DNA of 64,000 bases, from contig DASXUF010000088.1 in NCBI GenBank assembly GCA_036504975.1, positions 1-64,000 of the forward strand. Direction: 5' to 3'. Shown one piece after another: positions 57,208 through 64,000 of this stretch; the stretch's first letter is position 1, and every line of letters starts with the position of its first letter. The stretch is from Candidatus Binatia bacterium (GTDB taxonomy: Bacteria > Desulfobacterota > Binatia > UBA9968). The notes beneath the pieces were generated by a model. It was not told the origin of the DNA and did no database searches. It was given only the letters and a program-made list of their open reading frames with translations. A program made the position numbers and the translations under genes.

Positions 57208-58368
57208 ATGGAACCGATCAAGAGACTGCTCGAAATGGCTCTTCCCCCAGGACAGTCGGCGTTTCTTTGGGGCGCAAGAAAAACCGGAAAATCGACCTAT
57301 TTGAAAAAGCAGTTTCCGCGGAGTCTGGTCTTCGATTTTCTCGACACCGATTTGGTCTTGGAATTTTCCAAGCGGCCGGCGCTCTTGCGGGAACAGTTGT
57401 TGGCACAGCAAAGCACCATCCTGAAGCATCCGATCATATTGGATGAAGTGCAAAAGGCGCCGCATATTCTCGATGAGGTTCACTGGCTGATAGAGAATAG
57501 AGGGCTGCAATTCATACTGTGCGGGTCTAGCGCCCGAAAGTTGAAACGGGGCCAGGCCAACCTGCTGGGCGGGAGAGCCTGGCGGTTTGAAATGTTCCCG
57601 CTTGTGAGCGCCGAACTCAAGAACATCGAGCTACTGCGGGTGCTGAATCATGGGATGATTCCAAGCCACTATCTGGAGGATCGATACCAAAAATCGTTGA
57701 GAGCCTACACCACCGACTATTTGAAGGAAGAAGTCTTCGCCGAAGGACTGACGCGAAATATTCCGGCTTTTTCGCGTTTTTTTGAGGCGATGGGATACTC
57801 TCATGGCGAGTTGACGAACTTCTCCAACATCGCGCGCGAGTGTGGCGTAGATTCCAAAACAGTAAAGGAGTACTACCAGATTTTGGAAGACACGCTGTTG
57901 GGAATCATGATTGCGCCTTTCAAGAGGCGACAAAGCCGCCAGGTCATCAGCCAGGCGCCAAAGTTTTATCTCTTCGATGTCGGCGTCGCCGGAGCGCTTA
58001 CCAACCGCCATCTGACCGAGGAGCGCGGCGAATTGTTCGGCAAGGCCTTCGAGCATTTCATCTTCATGGAAATCAGGGCGCACCGGTCGCTCAGTGAGTT
58101 GAACTACGCGATTAATTTCTGGAGAACCAAATCCGGTCTGGAAGCCGATTTCGTTTTGGGCGACGGTCAAGTGGCCATCGAGGTAAAAGGAACCAACAGA
58201 GTTGAACGGAGCGAGCTGCGCCCGTTGATGGCGTTCCGGGATGAGTATTCGCCGCGTCAAACCCTCGTTGTTTGCAACGAACGGGCGGAAAGAATCCATG
58301 AAGGGATCAGAATCCTGCCCTGGCGGGTTTTTTTGCGCGAGCTCTGGGAAGGAAAGATTATCAGTTGA
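57208..58368 (+). CDS. DUF4143-type AAA ATPase
   Basis: A 386-residue cytosolic ATPase. Walker A is GARKTGKST (about 22-30), Walker B IILDEVQKAP (about 75-84), sensor-type CGSSARKL follows. The middle has a winged-helix-like region (TNFSNIARECGVDSKTVKEYYQILEDTLLG), and the C-terminus is a PD-(D/E)xK-like domain: INFWRTKSGLEADFVLGDGQVAIEVKGTN, with the D/E-x-K pattern EADF...IEVK. This is the archaeal/bacterial DUF4143 family, common in horizontally moving DNA and proposed as solitary defence or regulatory ATPases. It is flanked by orphan binding-protein tails. ATG 57208 follows a palindrome. Confidence 0.92.
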   Translation: MEPIKRLLEMALPPGQSAFLWGARKTGKSTYLKKQFPRSLVFDFLDTDLVLEFSKRPALLREQLLAQQSTILKHPIILDEVQKAPHILDEVHWLIENRGLQFILCGSSARKLKRGQANLLGGRAWRFEMFPLVSAELKNIELLRVLNHGMIPSHYLEDRYQKSLRAYTTDYLKEEVFAEGLTRNIPAFSRFFEAMGYSHGELTNFSNIARECGVDSKTVKEYYQILEDTLLGIMIAPFKRRQSRQVISQAPKFYLFDVGVAGALTNRHLTEERGELFGKAFEHFIFMEIRAHRSLSELNYAINFWRTKSGLEADFVLGDGQVAIEVKGTNRVERSELRPLMAFRDEYSPRQTLVVCNERAERIHEGIRILPWRVFLRELWEGKIIS

Positions 58369-58383
58369 TCGACCAGTCCTTGC

Positions 58384-58451
58384 GCCAGTCGCACGGCCGA
58401 ATCCCAGGGGTAACTCTCGTGCTTGAGCGGGCGAATACGGTGATCAAGTAA
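58384..58451 (+). pseudogene. Orphan C-terminal tail of a TrpX-type binding protein (right)
   Basis: Bases leading to the stop at 58449-58451 read GVTLVLERANTVIK and stop, again the end of an ABC_sub_bind protein. It follows the ATPase gene directly. Together with the left tail it suggests that the ATPase gene landed inside a cluster of repeated binding-protein genes. Confidence 0.65.
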
Positions 58452-58499
58452 ATCCATTTTGGATTTTAGATTGCCGATTTTGGATTAGGAGAAACACAA

Positions 58500-59579
58500 A
58501 TGCACAAGAAATTTCGAATTCGGTTTGGTTTCTCTCGCTCCGATAATCGAAAATCCAAAACCTGTACTGAGTCCCATCGAAGTATCCAAAATCGAAAATT
58601 GGCGGGGATTCTTGCTCTCGCTGTCGCATGCGCGATGTGTGGGGCTGTGGCTCACGCGCAGCAGCCGAAGAAGGTCCCGCGAATAGGGTATCTAGCGTCG
58701 AGCGATCCAGCTTGTGATACCCGTGCCGAGGCAATTCGACTGGCTCTGCGCGAGCGTGGCTATATTGAAGGACAGAACATCGTCATCGAGTACCGATATG
58801 CTGAGGGGAAACGCGATCGGTTTCCCGAGCTTGCGGCCGAGCTGGTGCGTCTCAACGTTGATGTCATCTTAGTGTCAGGAGGGGACCTGATCATCCGGGC
58901 GGCCAAGAATGCGACCAAGACGATTCCCATCGTCATGGTGGGTTCTAGGTCCGACCCTGTCGAGGCAGGCCTGATTGAGAGCCTTGCCCGTCCCGGCGGC
59001 AACGTCACCGGCCTTGCAAGCCTTTCCAGAGATCTAAGCGGAAAACGGCTGGAGCTGTTCAAAGAAGCTGTTCCCAAAATTACTCGTGTTGCGGTTCTCT
59101 ACGATCCGGCCGTTCCGGCCAGTGTACTAGACGTGAAGGAGGTTCTCCCACCCGCAGCGCGTGCGCTGCGATTGACTCTTCAGCCTTGGGAGGTACGCAG
59201 CGCGGACGATTTCGAGGGGATATTCGCTGCGCTAAACAAGGAGCGCCCGGATGGACTCTACGTGTCCTCGGGCCCGCTAATGCGTGCTCACCAAAAACGG
59301 ATTGTCGGCCTTACGCTAAAGAGCCGATTGCCGTCGATGTACTACGACCGAGAATTTGTAGATGCCGGCGGGCTCATGTCCTACGGGGCGGACATCGCGG
59401 AGAGCTACCGGCGCGTCGCTTATTTTGTGGACACGATCCTGAAGGGAGCCAAGCCTGCCGATCTGCCGGTGGAGCAGCCGACGAAGTTTGAGCTGGTGAT
59501 CAATCAGAAGACGGCGAAGCAGATCGGCGTTACGATCCCGCAGTCGATGCTGTACCGGGCGAATAAGGTCATTAAGTAA
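58500..59579 (+). CDS. ABC transporter substrate-binding protein (TrpX type)
   Basis: A 359-residue periplasmic binding protein of the ABC_sub_bind family (PF04392). Signal-like hydrophobic segment at about 35-55 (AGILALAVACAMCGAVAHA), then KVPRIGYLASSDPACDTRAEAIRLALRERGYIEGQNIVIEYR and SLARPGGNVTGLASLSRDLSGKRLELFKE, highly typical. The N-terminal 34 residues before the signal are encoded by dispersed repeat DNA (about 58540-58600), so the original start is uncertain: translation from ATG 58500 gives an abnormally long leader. No permease or ATPase of this transporter is nearby, so it may be an orphan receptor. Confidence 0.9.
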   Translation: MHKKFRIRFGFSRSDNRKSKTCTESHRSIQNRKLAGILALAVACAMCGAVAHAQQPKKVPRIGYLASSDPACDTRAEAIRLALRERGYIEGQNIVIEYRYAEGKRDRFPELAAELVRLNVDVILVSGGDLIIRAAKNATKTIPIVMVGSRSDPVEAGLIESLARPGGNVTGLASLSRDLSGKRLELFKEAVPKITRVAVLYDPAVPASVLDVKEVLPPAARALRLTLQPWEVRSADDFEGIFAALNKERPDGLYVSSGPLMRAHQKRIVGLTLKSRLPSMYYDREFVDAGGLMSYGADIAESYRRVAYFVDTILKGAKPADLPVEQPTKFELVINQKTAKQIGVTIPQSMLYRANKVIK

Positions 59580-59626
59580 GACAATAGACGTAAGGCGTGA
59601 GCAAGGGGTAAGGGGTGAGGCGACAT

Positions 59627-59675
59627 AGAACGATACTTCGACTAGGCTCAGTACAGGTTTTGAATTTTGGATTAG
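59627..59675. repeat. CTTCGACTAGGCTCAGTACAG / TTTTGGATT repeats
   Basis: CTTCGACTAGGCTCAGTACA followed by GGTTTTGAATTTTGGATTAG lies before the NMT1-type gene. Related inverted pieces (CCTGTACTGAGTCCCATCGA and TTTTGGATTTTAG) occur around 58460-58600. Confidence 0.55.
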
Positions 59676-59685
59676 GAGAGACACC

Positions 59686-60678
59686 ATGCAGAAGCGCCTG
59701 CTGAAGATAACGCTCGTTCTGTGTGCTTTGGTGTTTTTTCCTTCTCTGCTCTTTGCTCAAGCCAAAGCTTTGCGAGAGCTGAATGTCGCCTATCCTCTCG
59801 GCGGCTCGACCAGTTATTTCTGGGTGGCGTATCGCTCCGGCGCGTTCGAGAAACATGGCTTGAGGCTCAAGCCGATTTATATTCGCGGGGGCGTGATGGC
59901 CGTGCAGTCCCTTCTTGCCAAGGAAGTGCTCATCGAGATGCAGGGGGGATCGTCCCCCATCAGCGCCTGGGCGCAGGGCGCCAAAGAGCTGACCTTTATC
60001 GGCGCGGTCGGGAATCGCCTCGACTACGTTCTGGTGACGGTCCCGTCGATCAGAAATGCGGAGGACCTCAAAGGCAAAAGAGTCGGCGTCAGCCAGCTCG
60101 GGGCCAGCTCGGATTTTATCGCCCGCTATGCGCTAAGGAAGTTGGGGTTGAACCCGGAGAAGGATGTAACGATCGTCGGGGCCGGCGGCGCGGGAGAGCG
60201 GTTTGCGGCCGTGAGCGGCGGGCATCTTCATGCGACGGTCGTCCAGCCGCCTTTCACGCTGCTGTCGCGCAAAGCCGGTTTTCCGATACTGATCGACCTC
60301 TCCAAGGAGGAGTTCGAATACATCATCGCCGGCCCGCTCACCACGCGATCCTTCATTCGCTCGGACAGAGAAGCCGTCATGAATTTCATGCGCGGCCTCG
60401 CCGATGGCATGGACTTCTATCGGGACGAGAAAAACAAGGACAAGGTCAGCAAGTTTCTCGGCGAGTACTACCGGTCCAACGCCGTCGAAGAGCTGGAGGA
60501 AACCCGCAGGGCGTATAGCCAACTTACGCCGGGCCTGCCGCTCATCACGGCCAAGTCGATTGAAAATTATATCGCCAACGACCGGGTACTCTCGACCATG
60601 AACCTCAAGGCGGCGGATATTCTCGACCTGTCGTTTCTGGAGAAACTCGAGGAGGAAAGAAAAACCAAGGCGCGTTAG
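59686..60678 (+). CDS. ABC transporter substrate-binding protein (NMT1 type)
   Basis: A 330-residue receptor. Signal peptide about 1-25 (LLKITLVLCALVFFPSLLFAQ). The mature start LRELNVAYPLGGSTSYFWVAYRSGAFEKHG and the hinge LKGKRVGVSQLGASSDF are the NMT1 pattern shared with the two receptors at 9664 and 10698. ATG 59686 follows GGAGAGACACC. No permease genes follow; it may share a distant transporter. Third NMT1-like receptor in this window. Confidence 0.9.
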   Translation: MQKRLLKITLVLCALVFFPSLLFAQAKALRELNVAYPLGGSTSYFWVAYRSGAFEKHGLRLKPIYIRGGVMAVQSLLAKEVLIEMQGGSSPISAWAQGAKELTFIGAVGNRLDYVLVTVPSIRNAEDLKGKRVGVSQLGASSDFIARYALRKLGLNPEKDVTIVGAGGAGERFAAVSGGHLHATVVQPPFTLLSRKAGFPILIDLSKEEFEYIIAGPLTTRSFIRSDREAVMNFMRGLADGMDFYRDEKNKDKVSKFLGEYYRSNAVEELEETRRAYSQLTPGLPLITAKSIENYIANDRVLSTMNLKAADILDLSFLEKLEEERKTKAR

Positions 60679-60702
60679 AGACAGGGAGTCGGAGATCGTG
60701 AC

Positions 60703-60810
60703 TCGCGCCAAGACGCCAAGAACGCCAAGTTCAGAATTGTTTTCCCTTTGCGGCCTTTGCGCCTTTGCGCGAGATATTCCGACCTTTGGTTGCGGCTCCG
60801 CCGCCCTAGG
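60703..60810. repeat. CGCCAAGACG-type dispersed inverted repeat
   Basis: Closest copy to 54059-54160; shares both the fold-back arms (TCGCGCCAAGACGCCAAGAA and GGCCTTTGCGCCTTTGCGCG) and the TTTGGTT tail. It fills the gap between the NMT1-type receptor and the crotonase. Confidence 0.75.
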
Positions 60811-60835
60811 CGCTTCGTGGTGAGAAGGAAGGTGA

Positions 60836-61636
60836 ATGATGGAATCTCGAACAGTCCTCTATGAGGTCAAGGATCAGATCGCTTGGATCACTTTCAACCG
60901 GCCCGACGTGATGAACGCGATCAATCAGGAGATGAGCGGCGAGATCGTGAGCGCTTGTCGCCGGGCGGAAGAAGATGAAAACGTTCGCGTGGTCATCTTC
61001 AAAGGCGCGGGCGAAAAGGCGTTCTCCAGCGGCATGGATCTAAAGGAAAGGGCGCAAGGCGCGCCGGTCTCGGTCATCGAGAGAAGGCAGATGAAGACGG
61101 CGCCGGAGGCCAACACGCCCGCCAAGGCGGTGGCCGCGATCACCAAACCGACCATCGCCGCGATCAACGGCTATGCGGTCGGCGGCGGCTTGGAGCTGGC
61201 GCTCGCGTGCGATTTCAGGATAGGCGCGGAGGACGCGAAGCTCGGCCTCACCGAAGTGCGGCACGGGATTATGCCCGGCGCCGGCGGGACCCAGCGGCTT
61301 CCCCGCGTCGTCGGAGTCGCCGAGGCATTGGAGATCTGTCTCTTGGGTCAACTGATCGACGGCAAGGAGGCGTTCCGCGTCGGCTTGGTCCATCAAGTCG
61401 TGGCGCACGAAGAGCTTTTCGCGGCCGCGGAGCGCATGGCGCAGACGCTGCTCAAGGGCGCGCCGCTTTCGCTCCGCTTTATAAAGGAAGCGGTCCGCAA
61501 AGGCTCCGACCTTCCACTGGAGGAAGGGTTGCGCCTCGAGGCGGATCTGTCGGCGCTGATCGGGACGACCGAGGACAGCAAGGAGGGGCCGCGCGCGTTC
61601 GCTGAGAAGCGGGCGCCGGTCTGGAAAGGAAAATAG
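60836..61636 (+). CDS. Enoyl-CoA hydratase/isomerase (crotonase) family, second
   Basis: A 266-residue crotonase: [16 protein letters not shown] and [17 protein letters not shown] form the oxyanion hole; the Glu pair is in [22 protein letters not shown] and [10 protein letters not shown]. Starts at ATG 60836 or 60839 after AAGGAAGG. It follows the acyl-CoA dehydrogenase/aldolase region and precedes an acyl-CoA ligase, so all may serve one acyl-CoA degradation route, although repeats and receptor genes now separate them. Confidence 0.92.
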   Translation: MMESRTVLYEVKDQIAWITFNRPDVMNAINQEMSGEIVSACRRAEEDENVRVVIFKGAGEKAFSSGMDLKERAQGAPVSVIERRQMKTAPEANTPAKAVAAITKPTIAAINGYAVGGGLELALACDFRIGAEDAKLGLTEVRHGIMPGAGGTQRLPRVVGVAEALEICLLGQLIDGKEAFRVGLVHQVVAHEELFAAAERMAQTLLKGAPLSLRFIKEAVRKGSDLPLEEGLRLEADLSALIGTTEDSKEGPRAFAEKRAPVWKGK

Positions 61637-61661
61637 GAATTTTGGATTGAAAGCAAGATCG

Positions 61662-61746
61662 CTCGCGCGAAGACGCGAAGCACGCCAAGTTCGGAGAAAT
61701 GGTTGGAAAGAGAATTTTCTTTGCGTCCTTGGCGTCTTGGCGCGAA
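61662..61746. repeat. CGCCAAGACG-type dispersed inverted repeat
   Basis: TCGCGCGAAGACGCGAAGCA on the left and TTTGCGTCCTTGGCGTCTTG on the right. It contains an ATG (61699) in frame with the acyl-CoA ligase that would extend the protein by 35 residues; I take it as non-coding. Confidence 0.7.
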
Positions 61747-61803
61747 AAAATGTCTGGAAGTCGTTCTGCTGAATATTTAAACGGTGAGTATCTCAAGTCG
61801 AAA

Positions 61804-63315
61804 ATGGAACAGTTCTTTTTGATAGGCGACGCGCTGCGGCGGAACGCCTACAGGTATCCCGTCAAAGTCGCCATCAAGGATTCCAGGCGCCAGCTTGCCT
61901 ACCGCGAGCTCAACGGCAGGGTCAATCGGTTGGCGCGCTCGCTCTTGGACGTCGGCGTCAAAAAAGGCGATGCCGTAGCGCTCCTGGTCGGAAACCGTAT
62001 CGAGCATCTCGAAATCGTTTTTGCGCTGGCGAAGATCGGCGCCCTGGCGATTCCGCTGGACGTCAAGTGGCGCGCCCTCGAGATGGGCGCAGTGCTCTCC
62101 GCGCTCCAGCCGGCGGCGTTGTTCCTCGAGCCGGATGCGGCGGGCGAGTTCGCGAAGGCCAAAGAAGAAAAGGGACTCCACTCGCTGAAAACGATATCGG
62201 TCTCGGAGCCGACCTACGGCGGCCTGGTCGATCGGTTGGACGAGCGCGAGCCGCAAGCAGACGTCGCCGAGGACGATCCGTTTGTCGTGATGATCACTTC
62301 CGGCACGACCGGTTTTCCCAAGGCTTGTCTCACGAGCCACAAGACCTATGTTTTCCACTGCATCAACAATGCTATCGAGAAAGGGTTGGGCGCTCACGAT
62401 ACCGCGCTGCTCTCGTCTCCGATCTACTTCAGCGCCGGAAGATCGTTTACTCTGGCGATCTTGTACTTCGGCGGCACGATGATTTTGCATGAACGGTTCG
62501 ATCCGGTGGAGGTCTTAAGGACGATCGAGAGAGAAAGAGTGACGTATCTCGGCGGTGTCCCGACCATGTGCGAGCGGCTGCTGCAGGTCCCGGACGTGGA
62601 GCGGTTCGACACCGGCTCGCTTCGCTGCCTTGCCATCACCGGCGGCAAAGTCCACGGCCCTGTGCTGGAAGGGCTGAGAAAATTTATCACGCCGAATATC
62701 TATCGGACCTACGCCGCTACGGACTCAGGTCAGATGGCGATATCCAAGCCTGCGGACATTGCGACCAAGCCGGCGTCGGCGGGGCGGCCCGTCTGGTGCG
62801 CCGAGCTCAGGATCATCGACGACGCGGGAAAGCCTCTCGCGGTGGGCGAGGTCGGGGAGATTATCTGCAAGAGCCCGCTCGCCACGCAGGGCTATTACAA
62901 AAATCCCGCGGCTACCGGGGCGTCGTTTCGCGACGGATGGTTTCACACCGGCGACCTGGGTCACTTTGACGAAGACGGTTATCTCTACGTCGTCGGCCGA
63001 AAGAAGGATATGGTGAAGAGCGGCGGCATCAGCGTCTATCCGCTGGAGATAGAGACCGTCCTGTATCACCATCCGGATGTTCTGGAAGCGGCGGTGATCG
63101 GCCTGCCCGATCCAAAGTGGGGAGAGATCGTAAAGGCCGTGGTCGTCCCGCGCAAGGGAGCCGCGCTTCGTGGCGACGAGCTGATTCAATTCTGCAAGGA
63201 ACGGCTGGCGTCTTACAAAGTTCCAAAAGCGGTGGAGATCGTCGACGCGCTCCCGCACACCGAATTGGGCAAGGTGGCCAAAGAACAGTTGAAACAGATG
63301 CTCAGCCAACGGTAG
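61804..63315 (+). CDS. AMP-forming acyl-CoA synthetase/ligase
   Basis: Adenylate-forming ligase of 503 aa that activates a carboxylic acid to its CoA thioester. Signature P-loop ITSGTTGFPKACLTSH (about 163-178), YRTYAATDSGQM (A5-like), FHTGDLGHFDEDGYLYVVGRKKDMVKSGG (A7-A8) and the C-terminal Lys region VPKAVEIVDALPHTELGKVAKEQL (A10). ATG 61804 gives a normal N-terminus; an upstream ATG lies in repeat DNA. Substrate (fatty, aryl or branched acid) cannot be told; the context suggests a branched or steroid-like acid. Confidence 0.92.
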   Translation: MEQFFLIGDALRRNAYRYPVKVAIKDSRRQLAYRELNGRVNRLARSLLDVGVKKGDAVALLVGNRIEHLEIVFALAKIGALAIPLDVKWRALEMGAVLSALQPAALFLEPDAAGEFAKAKEEKGLHSLKTISVSEPTYGGLVDRLDEREPQADVAEDDPFVVMITSGTTGFPKACLTSHKTYVFHCINNAIEKGLGAHDTALLSSPIYFSAGRSFTLAILYFGGTMILHERFDPVEVLRTIERERVTYLGGVPTMCERLLQVPDVERFDTGSLRCLAITGGKVHGPVLEGLRKFITPNIYRTYAATDSGQMAISKPADIATKPASAGRPVWCAELRIIDDAGKPLAVGEVGEIICKSPLATQGYYKNPAATGASFRDGWFHTGDLGHFDEDGYLYVVGRKKDMVKSGGISVYPLEIETVLYHHPDVLEAAVIGLPDPKWGEIVKAVVVPRKGAALRGDELIQFCKERLASYKVPKAVEIVDALPHTELGKVAKEQLKQMLSQR

Positions 63316-63346
63316 ACAAGGGGTGAACCCTTCAGCGGCCAATTGG

Positions 63347-63631
63347 CTAGCTCCGCGTCAATAGATCGTCCATCACTCCACCCACGAGAATCAACAGCCA
63401 GAAGAATCCCACGCCGACCAGGACCCAGGTGAAGCGGTCGCTTTCGCGCACGTGCATGAAATAGAGGATCACCAGACCGGTTTTGCCGACCGCGATCGCG
63501 AGGGCGACGAGGTTGTTCAGCCCGCCGCCGAGATCGACAAACGCGGTGGTGGTGGTGAGCGCCGTCGCCGCCAGCAACGCCAGAAATACTACGGTGTAAG
63601 TTTTTACGGAGATATGCGGACCGTCTTTCAT
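63347..63631 (-). CDS. Cytochrome c oxidase subunit IV (caa3/bo3 type)
   Basis: A 94-residue membrane protein with three helices (about 11-31, 37-58, 66-88), the pattern of prokaryotic COX4 (CtaF/CyoD family): VVFLALLAATALTTTTAFV, VALAIAVGKTGLVILYFMHVRESDRF and FWLLILVGGVMDDLL. It supports assembly of the haem-copper oxidase. It lies downstream of a subunit III gene on the same strand, separated by 133 bases of repeat DNA. Its last 31 bases recur at 52728-52758. Confidence 0.9.
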   Translation of the reverse strand: MKDGPHISVKTYTVVFLALLAATALTTTTAFVDLGGGLNNLVALAIAVGKTGLVILYFMHVRESDRFTWVLVGVGFFWLLILVGGVMDDLLTRS

Positions 63632-63662
63632 AAACGCGCTTCTGGGTTTCCCGTGAAGACGT

Positions 63663-63742
63663 ATTCACCACAGAGACACGAAGTTCGCGGAGAATTTGTT
63701 TTACTCCTCATCTCCGCGCCCTCAGCGCCTCTGCGGTTTAGC
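63663..63742. repeat. CACCACAGAGACACGAAG-type dispersed repeat
   Basis: TATTCACCACAGAGACACGA on the left and CGCCCTCAGCGCCTCTGCGG on the right, a relative of 32975-33105. It sits between the subunit IV and subunit III genes. Confidence 0.6.
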
Positions 63743-63764
63743 CACACGGATGCCTGAACTCCCT

Positions 63765-64000
63765 TCATAAATGGCGTCCCACGAGATACAGCAACGGAAA
63801 AAGAAAGATCCAGACGATGTCCACGAAATGCCAGTAGAGGCCCGTGATCTCGACCGGAGTAAAATAAGCAGCCGAGTAGCGGCCGCGCCGCGCCTGGAAA
63901 ACCAGCACCGACAACATGCCGATGCCGATGACCATGTGCAGCGCGTGCATGCCGGTCATGGCGAAGTAGAACGAGAAAAAGATTTCCGCCGGGCGCGCCA
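63765..64000 (-). CDS. Cytochrome c oxidase subunit III, C-terminal part (gene runs off the window)
   Basis: The frame is open to the window end and would continue upstream. The visible residues contain [16 protein letters not shown], with the conserved Glu/His-rich subunit III helix, and [27 protein letters not shown], the classic last helix of COX3 ([16 protein letters not shown]). It is part of the terminal oxidase membrane core. Incomplete, so total length is unknown. Confidence 0.92.
   Translation of the reverse strand, partial: ARPAEIFFSFYFAMTGMHALHMVIGIGMLSVLVFQARRGRYSAAYFTPVEITGLYWHFVDIVWIFLFPLLYLVGRHL

Overview
The window is a GC-rich (roughly 60% by eye), densely coded bacterial chromosome segment of a Gram-negative organism: it has lipoprotein signals, Tat and Sec signal peptides, periplasmic binding proteins and a haem-copper oxidase locus. 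The gene mix (several NMT1/TauT-type and TrpX-type binding proteins, paired acyl-CoA dehydrogenases, thiolase-like/DUF35 pair, crotonases) and the abundance of short dispersed intergenic repeats recall uncultured soil or groundwater lineages such as Binatota or Methylomirabilota/Rokubacteria. That placement is inference; no rRNA or marker gene is present to fix it. I found no tRNA, rRNA or CRISPR array, and no obvious HTH transcription factor or sigma factor.

Layout. 1-3.6 kb: four-helix-bundle protein, DUF423 membrane protein, alanine dehydrogenase, DHH phosphoesterase, cupin. 3.7-7.2 kb: a two-gene unit of an exported lipoprotein and a large exported helical-repeat protein, both unrecognised. 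7.3-13.3 kb: an ABC importer (two permeases, ATPase, two consecutive binding proteins) followed by RidA and a D-2-hydroxyacid dehydrogenase. 13.3-16 kb (minus): PhoD phosphatase, a small permease, an isochorismatase-fold hydrolase. 16.1-17.2 kb: decayed IS110/IS1111-type element. 17.4-21.5 kb: M20-like peptidase and two tandem paralogous lipoprotein zinc peptidases. 21.6-26.9 kb (minus): secreted calcium-motif protein, unknown protein, PuuE-like deacetylase, a glutamate-receptor-like channel, an M48 lipoprotein peptidase. 27-29.4 kb: crotonase and aldehyde dehydrogenase, ended by a strong terminator. 29.5-42.9 kb: a long plus-strand run rich in small-molecule-modifying enzymes (ArgJ, six GNAT acetyltransferases, APH-like kinase, nucleotidyltransferase, beta-lactamase-fold hydrolase, HAD phosphatase). 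42.9-47.7 kb: MFS exporter, membrane pentapeptide-repeat protein, and a PIN toxin/antitoxin module. 47.8-52.7 kb (minus): Fe(3+)-type ABC importer and a VOC protein. 52.8-57 kb: acyl-CoA dehydrogenase pair, thiolase-like protein and DUF35 partner resembling a steroid side-chain retro-aldolase module. 57-60.7 kb: DUF4143 ATPase flanked by two orphan binding-protein tails, then TrpX-type and NMT1-type binding proteins. 60.8-63.3 kb: crotonase and acyl-CoA ligase. 63.3-64 kb (minus): cytochrome c oxidase subunits IV and III (partial).

The most unusual signals are structural. (1) The toxin/antitoxin module at 47.0-47.7 kb is bracketed by a 136-bp direct duplication of the 3' end of the adjacent permease gene, and all five differences between the copies are synonymous. 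(2) Orphan copies of gene 3' tails recur elsewhere (oxidase subunit IV tail at 52.7 kb; two binding-protein tails around the DUF4143 gene). (3) At least five families of short dispersed repeats have invaded the window and enter coding sequence, supplying stop codons to two genes and apparently an in-frame insertion to a third.
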